Shown here in pieces: positions 55,003 through 63,407 of a stretch of DNA of 64,000 nucleotides. A program made the position numbers and the translations under genes. Location of the stretch: contig DAHUZH010000002.1 of the NCBI GenBank assembly GCA_027306695.1, positions 19,388 to 83,387 on the forward strand. The letters run 5' to 3'. This stretch comes from Acidobacteriaceae bacterium (GTDB lineage Bacteria > Acidobacteriota > Terriglobia > Terriglobales > Acidobacteriaceae). Each line of letters starts with the position of its first letter. Within the stretch, counting starts at the first letter, position 1. The notes under the pieces are model-generated. The model had not been told where the DNA came from, searched no databases, and worked only from the letters and a program-made list of their open reading frames with translations.

Positions 55003-55048
55003 ATCGGTCGGGGGAGAGGATTTGAACCTCCGACCCCCTGGTCCCGAA
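55003..55048 (-). tRNA. tRNA-Pro(CGG) 3' fragment
   Basis: On the minus strand the sequence reads from an anticodon loop TTCGGGA through CCAGG, GGGTCGGAGG, the T-loop GGTTCAAATCC and an acceptor 3' strand ending CCCCCGACC. This matches the 3' half of bacterial tRNA-Pro. The 5' half (acceptor, D-arm, 5' anticodon stem) is absent: the upstream bases CCAG do not pair. One base also seems missing in the acceptor strand. It is not a functional gene but the kind of scar left when an element integrates at a tRNA 3' end. Confidence 0.7.
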
Positions 55049-55100
55049 ACTGGAGGGTGGGAGCCAAAACCATTGCAGTTCAATCATATAGAGCTGTTTC

Positions 55101-56006
55101 GGCTCTGTTGACATCCTCGATACGTGTGTGTTGAAGTCGGCAGGAATCGGGTTAAGCTGAAGCTGCTCTGGCTCTTCGCAGTCACTATGGCTGAGGGTGG
55201 ACTGGTGCGGTTTGCCCGGCTGGCTTTGCAAGTCAGTCAGGCTGTTTTGCCCGCGCAACGCACGAAGTTCAGCAAGCGACAGTTTACGCAGCCGCAGTTG
55301 CTGGCCGTGCTTTGCCTGATGCGTTACGAGGACTGGACCTTTCGCGAGGCTGAAGTCCGTTTGGGGGAGCATGCAGAATTGCGATTCGCCCTCGAACTGA
55401 GTTCCGTTCCCGACTACACCACGCTGTATCGCTTTCTGGCCCGACTTGATCCGGCCGATGTGGCGCGTGTGATGAACGAGATCGTACGGCGCATGCCAGG
55501 GAGGTGGCGAAGTCCTGCCACGGTAGCCATTGATGCTACCGGCTTGGCACAGGCTGCGGTGAGCAGCTATTTTATCCGCCGCGTGGAGCACTTCGGCCAG
55601 AAGCAGCGCACTTGAAAACACTGGCTGAAATGGCTCGCTGTGATCGATGTGGAACGGCAGATCATCCTGGCTCAATGGGCTCGTCAAACGCCATGGAACG
55701 ACTGTGCCACGCTGCCTACTTTGGTGGGCCAGGCGCAAAGTATCATCCCGGCCAAACGCCGCTCCAGTTGCAGTGCATCCGGCGTGCGCCTCCAGATGCG
55801 GGAGAACTTCCCCACTGAACAATATGGAAAACGCTGCTTGATCGAAAGCGTCTTCTCGGCAGTAAAACGCAAACTCTCTTGCCGGGCTCCCGGCAGAACT
55901 CTGCACACGCAATCCCGCCAAGCTCTCCTGCTCGGCTTGGCCTTCAACCTATACCGCCTCCGGCTGCCTGCTTTCCGATTGCCATAGAAAGGATGTCAAC
56001 AGAGCC
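55101..56006 (+). mobile_element. Degenerate IS element with intact terminal repeats
   Basis: A 906-bp element bounded by perfect 16-bp terminal inverted repeats: GGCTCTGTTGACATCC (55101-55116) and its complement (55991-56006). It carries one dead DDE transposase. No target-site duplication is evident next to the repeats. Confidence 0.8.
55124..55987 (+). pseudogene. IS5/IS1182-like DDE transposase, broken
   Basis: The reading frame is continuous except for a TGA at 55613-55615, after HFGQKQRT. The N-terminal part has the DUF772-type domain (LAVLCLMRYEDWTFREAEVRLGEH) and the first catalytic Asp in VAIDATGL. The C-terminal part has the final Glu region in KRCLIESVFSAVKRKLSCRAPGR. The segment that should hold the second Asp is missing between VGQAQ and SIIPAK, so an internal deletion has occurred as well. 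Translation cannot give an active enzyme. Confidence 0.85.
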
Positions 56007-56038
56007 ACCATCGCTTTACAACAATTGGAGGACAACTG

Positions 56039-56926
56039 TCAGACCTTCAGCGGCGACAGTTCCTGCAGCCACTCGCGGAACTCTTCGCCCAGATCGTCGC
56101 GCTTCAAGGCAAATTCCACCGTGGCCTTCAAAAAGCCCAGCTTGTCGCCGGCATCGTATCGTCTGCCCTCAAAGCTGAAGCCGTAGACTTTTTCATGCTC
56201 CAGAAGGCTGCGGATGCCGTCGGTCAATTGCAGCTCTCCGCCAGCACCCAACGGTGTTTTCTCCAACAGTTCAAAGATGCGCGGCGTCAGAATGTAGCGT
56301 CCGATGATGGCGTTCTTGGAAGGCGCCTCGGACATTTTCGGTTTCTCCACCAGGTTTTTCACTTCCAGCACGCGCGGATTCTTTGCCATCGGCTTGCCGT
56401 CGATGACGCCGTAGGCGGAGATACCAGGGCCATCCACCACCTGCGTTGCGAGAATGGAAGATTGCACATCGTCGAAGACGTCGATCATCTGTTTCAGGCA
56501 CGGCGTCGTCGCGTCGATCACGTCATCCGGCAGAATTACAGCGAAGGGTTCGTCGCCGACCAGGTCACGGGCCATCAATACTGCGTGGCCCAGGCCCATG
56601 GCTTCTTTCTGGCGGATGTAGGCCACACGGCCCAGGTTTGAAATCTGGCGCGCCATGGCCAGCAGGTCATATTTGCCGCGCGACTCCAACTGGCTCTCGA
56701 GCTCCACGCTGATGTCGAAATGATCTTCGATAACGGTTTTGCCGCGTCCGGTGACAATGATGATCTGCTCGCAACCAGCCGCGACTGCCTCTTCGACACC
56801 ATATTGAATGATGGGTTTATCGACGACCGGCAGCATCTCCTTGGGAATGGCTTTGGTGGCGGGTAAAAAACGTGTACCCAGGCCAGCAGCGGGGAAAACA
56901 GCTTTGCGAATTTTGATCTTAGCCAT
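56039..56926 (-). CDS. galU: UTP-glucose-1-phosphate uridylyltransferase
   Basis: Makes UDP-glucose from UTP and glucose-1-phosphate. The 295-residue protein has the nucleotidyltransferase signature KAVFPAAGLGTRFLPATKAIPKEMLPVVDKP. It also has VAYIRQKEAMGLGHAV, FAVILPDDVID, the VEKP loop (KNLVEKPKMSEAPSK) and YDAGDKLGFLKATVEFAL. Length and motifs are typical of GalU. UDP-glucose links to galactose metabolism through the Leloir pathway, but no galE, galT or galK is seen here. The dead IS ends 32 bp away, so GalU is the first core gene right of the galactan locus. Confidence 0.95.
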   Translation of the reverse strand: MAKIKIRKAVFPAAGLGTRFLPATKAIPKEMLPVVDKPIIQYGVEEAVAAGCEQIIIVTGRGKTVIEDHFDISVELESQLESRGKYDLLAMARQISNLGRVAYIRQKEAMGLGHAVLMARDLVGDEPFAVILPDDVIDATTPCLKQMIDVFDDVQSSILATQVVDGPGISAYGVIDGKPMAKNPRVLEVKNLVEKPKMSEAPSKNAIIGRYILTPRIFELLEKTPLGAGGELQLTDGIRSLLEHEKVYGFSFEGRRYDAGDKLGFLKATVEFALKRDDLGEEFREWLQELSPLKV

Positions 56927-57117
56927 GGTGAATTACATTCTCCCTATAAAAATAGAAATTTTCCAGGCCAGTATTGTATCGGCAATGGGAACCAAAGGCA
57001 CAAAGCGGTAGAGCACCGGCTAGTATAAGCAGTCTTTGCAATTTTCAGGAACTGCGTTCTTCTTTAATACAACTGAGATGGCAGATGCCATCCTAGTCGT
57101 TGTATCGCACGAGATGG

Positions 57118-58896
57118 TCATAGCACTGGCGAGCTGTCTCCCAGCATGGCACGGCGCACGATGGGCAGCGGAACTCCACCTTGCAGCAGGAAATCGTTAT
57201 GGAATTTCTCCAGCGAAAACGCCGCGCCCTCTTTTTGCTGTAGATCGTGACGAAGATTCAGGATCATCAACTTGCCCAGCGTGTAGTAAAGATAAGTTGG
57301 GTCGCTGGTTCCGCGCTTGGTTTCCACCAGTCCGTTGGCGCGCGTCTGATAGCCCTCTTTGTTGAAGAAGTCCACCGCCTGGTCCATCGTCATCTGGCCG
57401 GTGTGCATTTTGATGCCGACCACAAAACGGGCATCGCGCAGCAGCGCGTCATCGAGTTGGCCCAGCCGGATCAGCTTCGTCTCGCGCGCATCTTTCGCGC
57501 CCCAGCCCGGCTGCCCATAGCCTTCGTCGAGCATCATCTGCTCGCAATAGTGCGCCCAGCCTTCCACGTTGGAGGAAGAGTACAGCATCTTGCGAACCCG
57601 CGAGTGGATCTGCGGCATAAAAAGAAACTGCACGTAGTGGCCGGGATAGGCCTCATGCACAGACGTGCTAACGATGGTGCCGATGTTGAAGGCCGCCATG
57701 CTTTCGGAAATTTCTTGCGGCGTTTCATCGGATCTGGGCACGGTCACGTTGAAATACGCCTTGTGCGAGCCTTTCTCATACGCGCCCGGCGAGTCCATGG
57801 ACGCAAAGGTCGTCGCGCGCATAAACGGCGGAGTGTCTTCGAGCGTCGGCTGCACGTCCGAAGGGATGCTGACGATCTGTTTGGTGCGGATGAACTGGAT
57901 CAGATTGTTAAAGGTCAGTTGAAATTTACCCAGCAATTGGTCCGGCGCGGGATGGTCCGCCTGCAATTCCGCCAGCAACTCCATCGGCGTTTTATTTGGA
58001 TCGAGTTCATGCGCCACCTGACGGAACTGGTCCTGATTTTTGTGCATGTCCGCGTAGGCGATCTCCAGTAGCCGGTCCAGTGGAATGTCGATCATTTCGT
58101 CGTCGCGCAGCTTTGCGCTAAAGGTGGCTGCCCCAATGCGAAAGTCCCCATTCGACTTAGGCAGGAGATCGGTCTTTACCCACGATTGATAGCTGGTCAA
58201 CGCCTGAATTACCGCTCGGTTGGAGGCATGAAACTGGGCCAGCAGCTTTGGGTCTTTCACGCCGGTAAAGGCGGCAGGAATGTCTTTCTGGAAAAAGCTA
58301 ATAATTCCGGGAAGCTGTTCCAGCGCAATCTCGGTGTAAATCTTCGGCGGATTCACCAGGTTCGCGCGGGCGGCTTCGAGCGCTTCCGGCATCTGTTTTT
58401 CGCGCTCGATGAGTGCGGCCAGACGCACGTCTGCAGGCGCATAGTTGCGCTCGATAATCGTGAAGGCGCTGTTGGTGATGCCGCTCGAATACCAATCCGG
58501 GTCTTTCTGCCAGGGGCGAATAGTTTCCAATGTCAGCAATTGGCTGCGGATATTGCCCAGCAGAAATTCTCGGTCTCCTGCATCCAACTGGTCCAGGCGC
58601 GCGGACGGGAAGGCCGCGACCTTCTGCTCATAGGTGTGGAGCGCGGCGGCCTGCCGATTGAGGCTGGCCCGCGAGTAATTTTCGAGCTTTCTGTCGTACT
58701 GGTGCAGGCCCGCGCTAGTGCCATCGGTTGGGTTGAACGGCAGATATACCTGGTCGAAGTAGGCATCGACAAGGTGTGTCCATGCAGGATTATTTCGTGG
58801 GTTGGTTGGAGTCATCTTACTTTGGGCATTCATAAGGGTTGTACTTGCAAAAACAATGCTGGCCACAGCTAGCCAACGCGAAAAATAAAATTTCAT
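57118..58896 (-). CDS. DUF885-family secreted metallopeptidase-like protein
   Basis: A 592-residue exported protein; signal peptide FSRWLAVASIVFASTTLMNA. It matches the DUF885 family, whose hallmark HEAYPGHYVQ is present (an HExxxxH zinc-site variant), together with the downstream glutamate in NVEGWAHYCEQMMLDEGY. The helical bundle before it contains the DNPxxT-like turns of the family. The ATG at 58896 follows GGGGA by 6 bases; a longer frame to 59067 overlaps the divergent DUF2911 promoter region. Peptide hydrolysis is expected from the zinc motif but the substrate is unknown. Confidence 0.88.
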   Translation of the reverse strand: MKFYFSRWLAVASIVFASTTLMNAQSKMTPTNPRNNPAWTHLVDAYFDQVYLPFNPTDGTSAGLHQYDRKLENYSRASLNRQAAALHTYEQKVAAFPSARLDQLDAGDREFLLGNIRSQLLTLETIRPWQKDPDWYSSGITNSAFTIIERNYAPADVRLAALIEREKQMPEALEAARANLVNPPKIYTEIALEQLPGIISFFQKDIPAAFTGVKDPKLLAQFHASNRAVIQALTSYQSWVKTDLLPKSNGDFRIGAATFSAKLRDDEMIDIPLDRLLEIAYADMHKNQDQFRQVAHELDPNKTPMELLAELQADHPAPDQLLGKFQLTFNNLIQFIRTKQIVSIPSDVQPTLEDTPPFMRATTFASMDSPGAYEKGSHKAYFNVTVPRSDETPQEISESMAAFNIGTIVSTSVHEAYPGHYVQFLFMPQIHSRVRKMLYSSSNVEGWAHYCEQMMLDEGYGQPGWGAKDARETKLIRLGQLDDALLRDARFVVGIKMHTGQMTMDQAVDFFNKEGYQTRANGLVETKRGTSDPTYLYYTLGKLMILNLRHDLQQKEGAAFSLEKFHNDFLLQGGVPLPIVRRAMLGDSSPVL

Positions 58897-59051
58897 GCCA
58901 GTCCCCATCGATCGAAATAGCGAAAGCGCAGTATAGCGCGAAGCGATAGGCGAGAGTGCTGCGGATTTGTGTCGACCGATTCCAACAGAAAACTTTTGAC
59001 AGAAACACCCTACAGTCCGACACTGGATGGCAGTGTGGAGGAGGAACTCCG

Positions 59052-59597
59052 ATGAAATATCTTGCAAGTGTATTGACGATCATGGCCGGGATGGCGCTCA
59101 TGCCGGCAGGCTTCGCACAGATGTCGGGCGGTGGCGCGAAAAAGCCGATGGCCAGCCCTCCGGCGACGGCCACCGTGGAACTGAATGGCAAGACGGTCAG
59201 CATCGCGTACAACACGCCGTCGATGCGCGGACGCAAAATCTTCGGCGGCCTGGTCCCCTATGGCAAAGTGTGGCGCACCGGCGCGAACCCGGCCACGACG
59301 CTGAAGACCGAAGCGAACCTGAAGATCGGGGCCGCGACTGTTCCGGCTGGCACGTATACGCTGTTCACCATTCCATCGGAAACCGTGTGGAAGCTCATCA
59401 TCAACAAGCAGACCGGACAGTGGGGCTTGCATTACGAGGAAGCGCAGGACCTGGCTCGTGTGGATATGAAAAAGAGCACACTGCCCGCGCCGCAGGAAAA
59501 AATGAGCATCAGTTTTGAGAACACGCAGGGCAACAAAACGCAGCTCCATGTGCGCTGGGACACGACGGACGTTTGGGTCCCGGTAGTCGCACAATAG
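59052..59597 (+). CDS. Secreted DUF2911 protein
   Basis: A 181-residue exported protein with signal peptide YLASVLTIMAGMALMPAGFA. The mature part is the DUF2911 beta-sandwich: VSIAYNTPSMRGRKIFGGLVPYGKVWRTGANPATT, then VPAGTYTLFTIPSE and VRWDTTDVWVPV. The function of this family is unknown. GGAGG lies 7 bases before the ATG at 59052. It is transcribed away from the DUF885 gene across a 155-bp spacer. Confidence 0.85.
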   Translation: MKYLASVLTIMAGMALMPAGFAQMSGGGAKKPMASPPATATVELNGKTVSIAYNTPSMRGRKIFGGLVPYGKVWRTGANPATTLKTEANLKIGAATVPAGTYTLFTIPSETVWKLIINKQTGQWGLHYEEAQDLARVDMKKSTLPAPQEKMSISFENTQGNKTQLHVRWDTTDVWVPVVAQ

Positions 59598-59627
59598 CCT
59601 CAAAGTGCCTGAAAAGTGCAGCAAAAA

Positions 59628-59664
59628 TTGACAGCACCCTGTCAATATGACAGGGTGCTGTCAA
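59628..59664. terminator. 17-bp perfect hairpin between DUF2911 and mfd
   Basis: TTGACAGCACCCTGTCA (59628-59644) and its exact complement (59648-59664) flank a 3-base loop. It lies between two convergent genes, 30 bp after the DUF2911 stop, and probably terminates both, although no T-run follows. Confidence 0.6.
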
Positions 59665-59688
59665 GATAACATTTACTCTAAGTGAATT

Positions 59689-59744
59689 GAAGAATCCAGA
59701 GAATACTGGCTTGGGTTGCATCGCCATCATCTTCTGGATTCTTC
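59689..59744. repeat. Imperfect REP-like repeat
   Basis: GAAGAATCCAGA (59689-59700) and TCTGGATTCTTC (59733-59744) form 12-bp arms around a 32-bp centre. The right arm runs into CTTCGCTGCGCTCAGAATGA, a type of intergenic sequence I recognise as often dispersed in bacterial genomes. Only one copy is in this window. Confidence 0.5.
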
Positions 59745-59815
59745 GCTGCGCTCAGAATGACTCACTCTATTTTTTGAAAATCAGTATTTGTGAATTTGTC
59801 TTAACCTGCCCGCGC

Positions 59816-62800
59816 TTACCTGCTGGTTTCCATCGCCAGTTTCGCTGGCGTTGAAGTGGCCAGTGCCTCGATCAGCCCGCACATCTCATCGAGAATTTCG
59901 GCAGGCTGGGTGGCCTTGACCGGGAAACGCAGCACGCCCTGCGGTGTGAACTGCGCGCCGCGTTTGGCGTTGCGCGCCACCATCAGCATCAGCTTTTCCG
60001 GGTCGATGCTGGCCGTCTCCGTGAAGCGGACGCTGACCATCTGGCCTTTGCGGTCCATTTGTGCGACGCCGGTCTGCTCGCACAACAGCCGCAGGCGTCC
60101 GGCGGCCATCAACTGCCGCACCGGCTCCGGCATAGGGCCGTAGCGGTCTAAAATTTCAGCAATGATGTCTTCGATGGCCGTTTCATTTTCCGCGCTGGCG
60201 ATGCGTTTATACATACGCAGCCGCTGGTTTTCTTCCTCGATGTAACTCGAATCGATGCGCAGCGAGATGCCGAGATTGAGCTGCACGGAGGGCCGCTCGG
60301 CCTGGTCTTCGCCTTTCAGTTCGCGGACGGCCTGTTCGAGCATCGTGGTGTAGAGTTCAAAGCCGACGGCCTCAATGTGGCCGCTCTGTTCGCCACCGAG
60401 CATGTTGCCGGCGCCGCGCAGTTCCAAGTCAAGCGCCGCGATTTTGAAGCCCGCGCCGAGATCGGAAAATTCCTTCAGCGCGGCCAGCCTGCGCCGCGCA
60501 ATCTCGGTCAGTTCCTTGTCGGGCGGAATCAGCAGATAGGAATAGGCGCGGCGATTGGAGCGGCCCACGCGCCCGCGCAACTGATACAACTCGGACAGGC
60601 CGTGGCGGTCGGCGCGATTGATGAGAATGGTGTTCGCCAGCGGAATGTCGAGGCCGTTTTCGATGATGGTGGTCGCCACCAGCACGTCGTACTCGTGATG
60701 CATGAAGGCGAGCATGACGCGCTCCAGTTCTGTCTCGCCCATTTGTCCGTGGCCGACGACGATGCGCGCGGCGGGGACAAGCTCCTGCAAACGCGCGGCA
60801 ACATCGTAGATATTTTCCACGCGGTTGTGGACGAAATAAATCTGGCCGCCGCGCTCCAGCTCCACCTCCATCGCGGAGCGGATAAGCTTCTCGTCATACT
60901 TGGCGACGACGGTTTGGATGGCCATGCGGTCTTTGGGCGGCGTCTCGATCACGCTCATATCGCGCAGGCCGACCAGCGACATGTGCAGCGTGCGCGGAAT
61001 GGGCGTGGCCGACATGGCGAGCACGTCGATCTCGCGGCGCATCTGCTTCAGTCGCTCCTTGTGGCGCACGCCGAAGCGCTGTTCCTCATCGACGACGAGC
61101 AGGCCGAGGTCCTGAAACTTCAGATCTTTTGAGAGCAGGCGATGCGTGCCGATCAGAACATCGACCCGGCCCTGCTCGACTTTTTCAAGAATCTGCTTCT
61201 GTTCTTTCGGCGTGCGGAAGCGCGAGATCATTTCGATGTGCACAGGGAAGGCGGCGAAGCGTTTTTTGAAGGTCTCAAAATGCTGGAAGCAGAGCACCGT
61301 GGTGGGCGTCAGCACGGCGACCTGCTTGCTGTCCTGCACCGCCTTGAAGGCGGCGCGCATGGCGACCTCCGTTTTGCCATAGCCGACATCGCCGACCAGC
61401 AGGCGGTCCATCGGCATGGAGGACTCCATGTCGCGCTTGATGTCGGTGATCGACGATATCTGGTCGTCGGTCTCGTTGAAGTCGAAGGCGTCCTCAAACT
61501 CGCGTTGAAATTGATTGTCCGGTGAAAAGGGATTGCCCTGCGCCGCCTTGCGGAGGGCGTAGAGCTTCAACAATTCATCGGCCATGTCCGCCATGGCCTT
61601 TTTGACTTTGGCCTTGGTGCGCGCCCACTGCGCGCTGCCCAGCCGGTGCAGCACGGGAGCAGGCCCAGTGTCTGTGGAGCGATATTTCTGGATCAGGTCG
61701 AGCCGCGTGAGCGGGACATACAACCGCGCGCCTTCGGCAAATTCCAGAATCATGAACTCGATGTGCATGCCATCCTGATCGACCTCTTTCAGGCCGAGAT
61801 AACGCGCGATGCCGTGTTCGACGTGGACAACATAGTCGCCGACGGCGAGATCGCGAAAGTCGGAGATGAAGGCGGCGGTGTTCGACTTGGATTTGCGCTG
61901 CACGGGCCGCGCGGTCACGTCGGCCTCATCGGAGAGATCGTTCGCGCCGAAGAGGACCAGCCGCGCTTCCTCTAAAAAAACTCCGTTGGCAATCTCCGTC
62001 CGCACAATGACGGGCGCGCGCATATCTCCGCGCAGATAGCTGGTCTCGTCGTACATGGTCTCGCTGCCGGAGTGGGCGCTGCGGCTGCCGATGCGGTAGG
62101 CGATGCCGTACTCCTGCAAAATGCTGGCGAGACGCTCGACCTCTCCCTGATTGGCGGCGGCCAGCAGCGTACGCATCTCCTGCGCGGCCAGCGAGCGCAG
62201 TTGTTCGACCAGCGCGGGAATCGATCCATGCAGGCGGAGGGTGGGTCGCGTGGGAATTTCCACTTCGCTGAGCGAGGTGGTGTCGGTGTCGAGCACATCG
62301 AGCGCGCCGAGCTGGTCGAGATCCAGCCCCGGCGTTTCCACATGGCGCATCTGCCACTCCCACGGCGACAGATAAAGATCGGTGGGAGTGAACAGCGTGT
62401 CCATGCCGCTGCGTTCGTGGCGCTGCGTCACCTTGTTCCACCAGCGGTCGAGCTGGTTCTGCACCATGCCTGGCTCTTCGACAAAGATGCGGTACTTGGG
62501 GACGAGATCGAAGACCGTGTGCCGCGCGCCCGCCGAGGCCGCTGCAAAAAGCTCCCAGCCGGGAAAGACGTTCGTGCCTTCGGCTTCGATGGCCTCCTGC
62601 ACGGCATCGCCTTCGCCAGCGAGACGCTGACTGCTCAGCCGCGCGTGCACGCGCGCCAGCAGCGCGTTGGTCATAGGAGTTTCCGTTAGCGGCAGCAGGA
62701 CGGCCTCATCGACGGGCGCGGAGGAGCGCTGCGTTTCGGGATCGAACTTCCGCATCGACTCGATTTCATCGCCTAAGAATTCGATGCGCAGCGGGCCATC

Positions 62801-63397
62801 CATCTCCGGCGGATAGATGTCGAAGATGCCGCCGCGCAGCGCGTACTGGCCGCGCATTTCGACCATATCGACCGGCTGATAGCCGACGCTGGCGAGGTGC
62901 GCGACCAGCGTTTCGGGGTCGGTCTCTTCGCCGCGCCGCAGCGTGCAGGTGAGGTTGGCGTAGTGCTCGGCGGAGAAGACGCGATAACAGGCCGACTCGA
63001 TGGGCAGGAGGATGAGCCGCGCGGCGCCGCGGGCAATCTTCCACAGCGTGACGGCGCGCTGCTCCTGAATGTCTGGGTGCGGGGAAAGATTTTCAAAGGG
63101 AAGGACATCGTGCGCGGGCAGGCGCACGACGGCGTTTCGGTCGAGTTCGCCGGTGAGGTCGCAGGCGGCCTGCACGGCGAGTTGGAGGGCCTCCGCGGCG
63201 CGATTGTCGGAGACGACGACGAAGACGGGCGCTTTGGCGGTGCGCGCCAGCAGCGGCAGATAGAGGGCGCGCGCGGTGGCGGTGAGGCCGGAGACGCGGC
63301 GACGGCCAACGCCAGCGACCAGCGGCTGGCGGATGCGGTCGAGTGAGACGGACTTGTCGAGGTCCGCGAAAAATTCCCGGACGAAGGGAAGGATCAT
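59816..63397 (-). CDS. mfd: Transcription-repair coupling factor Mfd
   Basis: A 1193-residue DNA translocase that removes RNA polymerase stalled at lesions and recruits UvrA. Domains in order: UvrB-like homology (1-340); the CarD-type RNA polymerase interaction domain (about 500-570; LAVGDYVVHVEHGIARYLGL); helicase motor with Walker A GDVGYGKTEVAMRAA and the DEEQRFG motif II; TRG motif region; and the C-terminal TRCF domain. LRGRVGRSNRRAYSYLL in the motor is typical. Length is normal. It converges on DUF2911 and lies 10 bp downstream of the apbC-like gene on the same strand. Confidence 0.96.
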   Translation of the reverse strand: MILPFVREFFADLDKSVSLDRIRQPLVAGVGRRRVSGLTATARALYLPLLARTAKAPVFVVVSDNRAAEALQLAVQAACDLTGELDRNAVVRLPAHDVLPFENLSPHPDIQEQRAVTLWKIARGAARLILLPIESACYRVFSAEHYANLTCTLRRGEETDPETLVAHLASVGYQPVDMVEMRGQYALRGGIFDIYPPEMDGPLRIEFLGDEIESMRKFDPETQRSSAPVDEAVLLPLTETPMTNALLARVHARLSSQRLAGEGDAVQEAIEAEGTNVFPGWELFAAASAGARHTVFDLVPKYRIFVEEPGMVQNQLDRWWNKVTQRHERSGMDTLFTPTDLYLSPWEWQMRHVETPGLDLDQLGALDVLDTDTTSLSEVEIPTRPTLRLHGSIPALVEQLRSLAAQEMRTLLAAANQGEVERLASILQEYGIAYRIGSRSAHSGSETMYDETSYLRGDMRAPVIVRTEIANGVFLEEARLVLFGANDLSDEADVTARPVQRKSKSNTAAFISDFRDLAVGDYVVHVEHGIARYLGLKEVDQDGMHIEFMILEFAEGARLYVPLTRLDLIQKYRSTDTGPAPVLHRLGSAQWARTKAKVKKAMADMADELLKLYALRKAAQGNPFSPDNQFQREFEDAFDFNETDDQISSITDIKRDMESSMPMDRLLVGDVGYGKTEVAMRAAFKAVQDSKQVAVLTPTTVLCFQHFETFKKRFAAFPVHIEMISRFRTPKEQKQILEKVEQGRVDVLIGTHRLLSKDLKFQDLGLLVVDEEQRFGVRHKERLKQMRREIDVLAMSATPIPRTLHMSLVGLRDMSVIETPPKDRMAIQTVVAKYDEKLIRSAMEVELERGGQIYFVHNRVENIYDVAARLQELVPAARIVVGHGQMGETELERVMLAFMHHEYDVLVATTIIENGLDIPLANTILINRADRHGLSELYQLRGRVGRSNRRAYSYLLIPPDKELTEIARRRLAALKEFSDLGAGFKIAALDLELRGAGNMLGGEQSGHIEAVGFELYTTMLEQAVRELKGEDQAERPSVQLNLGISLRIDSSYIEEENQRLRMYKRIASAENETAIEDIIAEILDRYGPMPEPVRQLMAAGRLRLLCEQTGVAQMDRKGQMVSVRFTETASIDPEKLMLMVARNAKRGAQFTPQGVLRFPVKATQPAEILDEMCGLIEALATSTPAKLAMETSR

Positions 63398-63407
63398 GTG
63401 CGTGGGC

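Noticed and set aside
55003..55048. A complete tRNA-Pro gene
   Set aside because: The acceptor 5' strand, D-arm and 5' anticodon stem cannot be found upstream of the anticodon loop.
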